Shown here piece after piece: positions 21,745-24,587 of a stretch of DNA of 24,587 nt. Under the pieces are notes generated by a model. It searched no databases, had not been told where the DNA came from, and saw only the letters and a program-made list of their open reading frames with translations. Source of the DNA: an uncultured Clostridia bacterium (GTDB lineage Bacteria; Bacillota; Clostridia; Christensenellales; UBA1242); assembly GCA_934771475.1 (NCBI GenBank), contig CAKVMD010000013.1:1-24587 (forward strand). Direction: 5' to 3'. Made by a program: the position numbers and the translations under genes. The stretch's first letter is position 1. Each line of letters starts with the position of its first letter.

Positions 21745-23019
21745 ATGTTACAATTCATGTCAGGCTCACAAGTTGCCTCATTATTCATTGGAATTATATT
21801 TTCAATTCTTGCAGTAGGAGATTTGATGCTTGTTGCCAAATACGCAAAACAAATAGGCTCTTTTGGTAAATCTCTCGCACTTGCTCTTATTTGCCCATTT
21901 ATTGCTTATACTTCATGGCTTTTCTTGATTTTAAGCTATATTAAGGGTTTTAAAACTAACGAACTTATGAATATGCTCGTTTCTATCCTTGTTGCAATCT
22001 TTACAATGATGATGGTTATCGTGGTTGCTAAAACTCTTTACGCTAAACATTATGCAAATGATGATGAGGAAAATGAAACAGAAGTAGTTGTAGAAGAAGC
22101 GAAAACTGAAAACGCTGAAAATGTTGTTGAAGTGCCAGTTGAAGAAAAAGTAGAAGAAAGCGCCGAAGAAAATGAAGGTGAAGATGTAAAAGAAGGCGAA
22201 GAGGAAACTATCGAAGAAAATGCGCCAGCATTAGATAACAACGCGGAAGATACTAACGATACTGAAAACGACCAAGAAAGCGAAAACGCTGAAAAGGCTG
22301 AAAACGAAAACACTGATGAAAACGCTGGTAGCGTTGACGCTCAACTTGTTGATGCCCTTATCCTTACTCAAATCTTAAAAGAAAAAGAAGAGGCAGAAGC
22401 ATCTTCACAAGAAAACAGTGAAAATGAAACTGTTACAAGCGAAGATGAGCAAGAAGTAAGTGAAGAAAATCTTTTACAAGAGAAAGAAGTAAGTGAAGAA
22501 ACAGAAACTGTTCAAGAAAATCTTTCTGAAAATGAAGTAAATGTTGCCACAACAACAGAAGAAACAGAAGAAACTGACAATAGTGTTGAGCCAGCTGCGG
22601 AAGAAGCAGAAGAAACAACCGAAGAAGTCGCTTCTAACGAAAATGAAGAAGTTAAGGAAGAAGCTACTACTCAAACAGAAGAAGTCCCAGCAGAAGAAGC
22701 TGAAACTGAAAATGTTGAAGAAATTGCTGAAAAAGCCGAAGAGGAAAAAGCAGAAGAAAGCGCCGAAGAAAACAAAGAAGACGGACTTGGCGACCTTGAA
22801 ATTGAAAATGAAGAGGAAAAAGTTACAATTTCAACTGACGAAAGTGATGATGAAGTTGACGAAACAGAGGAAGACGATTTCTTAAAAGAAATAAGAGCAA
22901 TTCTTGATGACAAAAAAGAAGAGCCAAAGCGTCCACTCACCCAAGACGAAATTGATGACCTTGAATTTGAAAAATATCTTGACTCTCTCAAAAAGAAAAG
23001 AGACGAAGATAACAAATAA
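21745..23019 (+). CDS. Three-helix membrane protein with long acidic cytoplasmic tail
   Basis: A 424-residue protein. Residues 1-100 form three membrane helices (ASLFIGIIFSILAVGDLMLV; LICPFIAYTSWLFLILSYI; LVSILVAIFTMMMVIVVAKT). The basic loop KYAKQ after helix 1 and AKTLYAKHY after helix 3 predict a cytoplasmic C-terminus. Residues about 103-375 are low-complexity Glu/Asp/Asn/Ala/Thr with few basic residues, interrupted by an ordinary segment (VDAQLVDALILTQILKEKEE). The last ~50 residues look structured: DDFLKEIRAILDDKKEE, then LTQDEIDDLEFEKYLDSLKK. ATG 21745 is set by its GGAGG; a start at TTG 21694 would begin inside the -35 box. No family recognised. A hub tethering basic partners to the membrane is a guess. 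Confidence 0.75.
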   Translation: MLQFMSGSQVASLFIGIIFSILAVGDLMLVAKYAKQIGSFGKSLALALICPFIAYTSWLFLILSYIKGFKTNELMNMLVSILVAIFTMMMVIVVAKTLYAKHYANDDEENETEVVVEEAKTENAENVVEVPVEEKVEESAEENEGEDVKEGEEETIEENAPALDNNAEDTNDTENDQESENAEKAENENTDENAGSVDAQLVDALILTQILKEKEEAEASSQENSENETVTSEDEQEVSEENLLQEKEVSEETETVQENLSENEVNVATTTEETEETDNSVEPAAEEAEETTEEVASNENEEVKEEATTQTEEVPAEEAETENVEEIAEKAEEEKAEESAEENKEDGLGDLEIENEEEKVTISTDESDDEVDETEEDDFLKEIRAILDDKKEEPKRPLTQDEIDDLEFEKYLDSLKKKRDEDNK

Positions 23020-23077
23020 TTAACATAAATTTCTTTTTAATCACATTATTGACTTTTAAAATTTCAAAAATAATAAT

Positions 23078-23106
23078 AAAAAATCCACGAAAATCGTGGA
23101 TTTTTT
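23078..23106. terminator. Bidirectional intrinsic terminator
   Basis: AAAAAATCCACGA (23078-23090) pairs perfectly with TCGTGGATTTTTT (23094-23106) over a 3-base loop, with T-runs on both strands. It ends the acidic-tail gene and can also stop leuS transcripts. Confidence 0.9.
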
Positions 23107-23202
23107 GTGTCTATTTTTCATTGATTGTGTCAAATTTTAAATCAACTTTGTTTCAATTTTTTCATTGACATTGTAGTTGTCTGTTAAATTATGCTTTGAA
23201 AT

Positions 23203-23271
23203 TTTTGTGCAAATTCTGATCTAGTTATTGTGTGAATTCTGGTCAAGGTTTTGTGCAAATTTGGTCAGAAT
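23203..23271. repeat. Three degenerate ~23-bp tandem repeats (possible IS21-type end remnant)
   Basis: Units begin at 23203 (TTTTGTGCAAATTCTGATC), 23225 (TTATTGTGTGAATTCTGGTC) and 23249 (TTTTGTGCAAATTTGGTCAG). A partial echo, TTTTGTGCACC, follows near 23292. Multiple short terminal repeats with a GGTCA-like core resemble IS21-family ends, but there is no transposase gene beside them. Confidence 0.45.
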
Positions 23272-23367
23272 TTACATCTTTTTGGATTCATTTTGTGCAC
23301 CACACAATCTTTGAAGTTTAGAAGTTTTAAAATTTAAACTTATTTCTTCCCCTATTTGGTTTTGCGC

Positions 23368-24486
23368 TTACTTTACAATCAGGTTTGCCATTCTCCTCGG
23401 AACATAAATTTCCTTAACAATAGTTTTACCATCTATAAAATTTTTTACCGTCTCATTTTGTTTTATTTGTGCGAGTGCATCATCGCTGTTTGCCTCAGCA
23501 GAAACAAGCATTCTTGCAACAATTTTGCTGTTTACTTGCACTGCAATTTCGACCTCATCTTCTTTTATCTTCTCGTCATCAAAAGTTGGCCATTTTTCAT
23601 AAGCAATACTATCTTTATGTCCAAGACTTTCCCATATTTCCTCAGTAACAAATGGGATAATTGGGTTAACAAGTTTTAAGAAGTCCTCAGCATAATTTCT
23701 TGGGAAGACCTCTTCTTTCATAACAGCATTGACAAAAACCATCATTTGGCTTATTGCAGTGTTAAAAGCAAGAGCGTCATAATCCTCAGTTACCTTTTTT
23801 ACGGTCTGATGGAAAATTTTATCAAGATTTGCGTTTGGTTTATCTTGAACCTTTTCTGTCTGCATATAAATGCGCCATATTCTTTCAATAAACCTCTTTA
23901 CACCTTCAATATTTTTTGTGTTCCATGGTTTAGAATCTTGCAAAGGTCCCATAAACATTTCATACATTCTTAATGTATCGGCGCCATATTGTTTTATAAT
24001 GTCATCTGGATTTACGACATTACCTCTACTCTTGCTCATCTTCTCGCTATTTTCCCCTAAAATCATACCTTGATGGCACAATTTTTGGAAAGGTTCTTTT
24101 ACTGGAACTATCCCCTTGTCATAAAAGTAATTATTCAAAAATCTAGAATAGATAAGGTGTCCTACTGCGTGTTCTGCCCCGCCAAGATAAAGGTCCACAG
24201 GCATCCAGTGTTTGATAAGTTCAGGGTCTGCCATTGCATTATCATTATTAGGGTCAATGTATCTCAAATAATACCAACTGCTTCCTGCTGACCCCGGCAT
24301 AGTGTTTGTTTCGCGTTTTGCAACCCCTGTTTTGGTTTTAACATATTTCCATTCTTCCGCGTTTTCAAGAGGCGCTTTGCCATTCTTGCCTTTATAATCT
24401 TCAAGTTCTGGCAAAACGAGTGGCAAATCCTCTTCTTTTACAAGTTCAATCTCTCCATTTTCATGATAAATGCTGTTCTTAGATGA
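23368..24486 (-). CDS. leuS: Leucyl-tRNA synthetase, C-terminal part; upstream homology interrupted
   Basis: Class Ia synthetase charging tRNA-Leu. Visible here are PLVLPELEDYKGKNGKAPLE, the family motif YLGGAEHAVGHLIYSRF, the catalytic loop MSKSRGNVVNPDD, GADTLRMYEMFMGP, the anticodon-binding helical domain, and the C-terminal VQVNSKIVARMLV. Homology is in frame as far as IYHENGEIELVKEEDLP, i.e. to about 24471, where LeuS should continue upstream with GEPIPI. Instead the frame reads SSKNS and then meets a TAA at 24489-24487. The catalytic Rossmann half and editing domain (over 400 residues) are missing. Either the gene is broken by an insertion or rearrangement, or the last ~115 bases of the window are an assembly join. 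TTG 24426 is not a credible natural start. Confidence 0.9.
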   Translation of the reverse strand, partial: SSKNSIYHENGEIELVKEEDLPLVLPELEDYKGKNGKAPLENAEEWKYVKTKTGVAKRETNTMPGSAGSSWYYLRYIDPNNDNAMADPELIKHWMPVDLYLGGAEHAVGHLIYSRFLNNYFYDKGIVPVKEPFQKLCHQGMILGENSEKMSKSRGNVVNPDDIIKQYGADTLRMYEMFMGPLQDSKPWNTKNIEGVKRFIERIWRIYMQTEKVQDKPNANLDKIFHQTVKKVTEDYDALAFNTAISQMMVFVNAVMKEEVFPRNYAEDFLKLVNPIIPFVTEEIWESLGHKDSIAYEKWPTFDDEKIKEDEVEIAVQVNSKIVARMLVSAEANSDDALAQIKQNETVKNFIDGKTIVKEIYVPRRMANLIVK

Positions 24487-24587
24487 TTATATCTGAGAAA
24501 CAGTTGCTTTGTAAAGTTTCAGTCTTGATCTGTCTTGGATTCAATAAACTCTGCTGCTTTTTACACCAAAAAAGCAGCTAATCTATT
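24472..24587. other. Terminal segment unrelated to leuS, with hairpin
   Basis: From about 24472 to the right edge the sequence no longer continues LeuS on the minus strand. It has an imperfect inverted repeat, GCTGCTTTTT (24553-24562) with AAAAAAGCAGC (24568-24578), and only tiny open frames. It may be the end of a mobile element or a mis-joined contig end. Confidence 0.5.

Larger units (their letters stand above)
23020..23367. other. 348-bp convergent non-coding region
   Basis: It lies between the acidic-tail gene and the end of leuS. It contains a strong terminator (23078-23106) and three degenerate direct repeats (23203-23271). Nothing else is recognised; no open frame here has an SD. Confidence 0.7.

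Noticed and set aside
22541..22885. Lysine/glutamine-rich 114-residue open frame
   Set aside because: It is a +1 frame reading of the GAA-rich acidic tail; the low-complexity DNA keeps all frames open.
23203..23302. CRISPR array
   Set aside because: The units are adjacent with no spacers, are imperfect, and no cas gene is present.
24483..24581. 32-residue plus-strand open frame at the right edge (MIISEKQ...)
   Set aside because: It is short, has no SD, and ends in the hairpin arm; no family is recognisable.

Overview
The window reads as chromosomal DNA of a low-G+C, endospore-forming Firmicute, most likely in the Clostridia. That placement is an inference from AT-rich sequence, strong Shine-Dalgarno (SD) sites at most genes, a complete gerA-type germinant receptor operon, a SpoVB-type flippase, and a GlmU-like/pth/mfd order that recalls the Bacillus glmU...spoVC(pth)...mfd region. 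I cannot name a genus. I see no tRNA, rRNA, CRISPR array, complete insertion sequence or prophage.

Layout. 1-2622: a minus-strand operon reading from a degenerate GlmU-like protein to peptidyl-tRNA hydrolase to Mfd, which runs off the left edge. 2709-3779: a plus-strand bitopic membrane protein of unknown function. 3897-6747: minus-strand DUF4363 and DUF421 proteins (overlapping by 1 base) and SpoVB. 6758-6971: a 54-residue LysM protein behind a sigma-E-like promoter, divergent from spoVB and overlapping tail-to-tail with a TVP38-family protein (6952-7668). 7755-9281: a VanW-domain envelope protein, ending at a bidirectional terminator shared with the CCA-adding enzyme (9367-10602, minus). 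10733-13327: a P-type ATPase with an altered M4 ion site. 13328-13736: a non-coding convergent region with one AT-rich dyad and two terminator hairpins. 13737-16750: ftsH with a membrane-protein gene behind it. 16864-20612: gerA-gerB-gerC. 20725-21624 and 21745-23019: a divergent pair encoding an anchored FN3-like protein and a membrane protein with a very acidic cytoplasmic tail. 23020-23367: non-coding, with a terminator and three degenerate ~23-bp repeats. 23368-24486: the C-terminal half of LeuS, whose homology stops abruptly about 115 bases before the right edge.

How the genes fit together. Housekeeping functions (translation quality control, transcription-coupled repair, tRNA maturation, membrane proteolysis, leucine charging) are interleaved with spore-envelope and germination genes. 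Only the SpoVB/LysM and Ger loci carry promoter-like sequences of sporulation type (sigma-E-like and sigma-G-like).

No strongly novel multi-gene system is visible. The observations most worth following are: (i) consensus sigma-A promoters whose -10 lies only 6-7 bases from an ATG with no SD, implying leaderless mRNAs; (ii) an 11-bp inverted repeat enclosing the gerA ribosome-binding site and start codon; (iii) a GlmU relative with both catalytic halves eroded; (iv) a P-type ATPase reading PAGM where a PEGL-type M4 motif is expected; (v) a GerC without a lipobox cysteine; (vi) the broken end of leuS.
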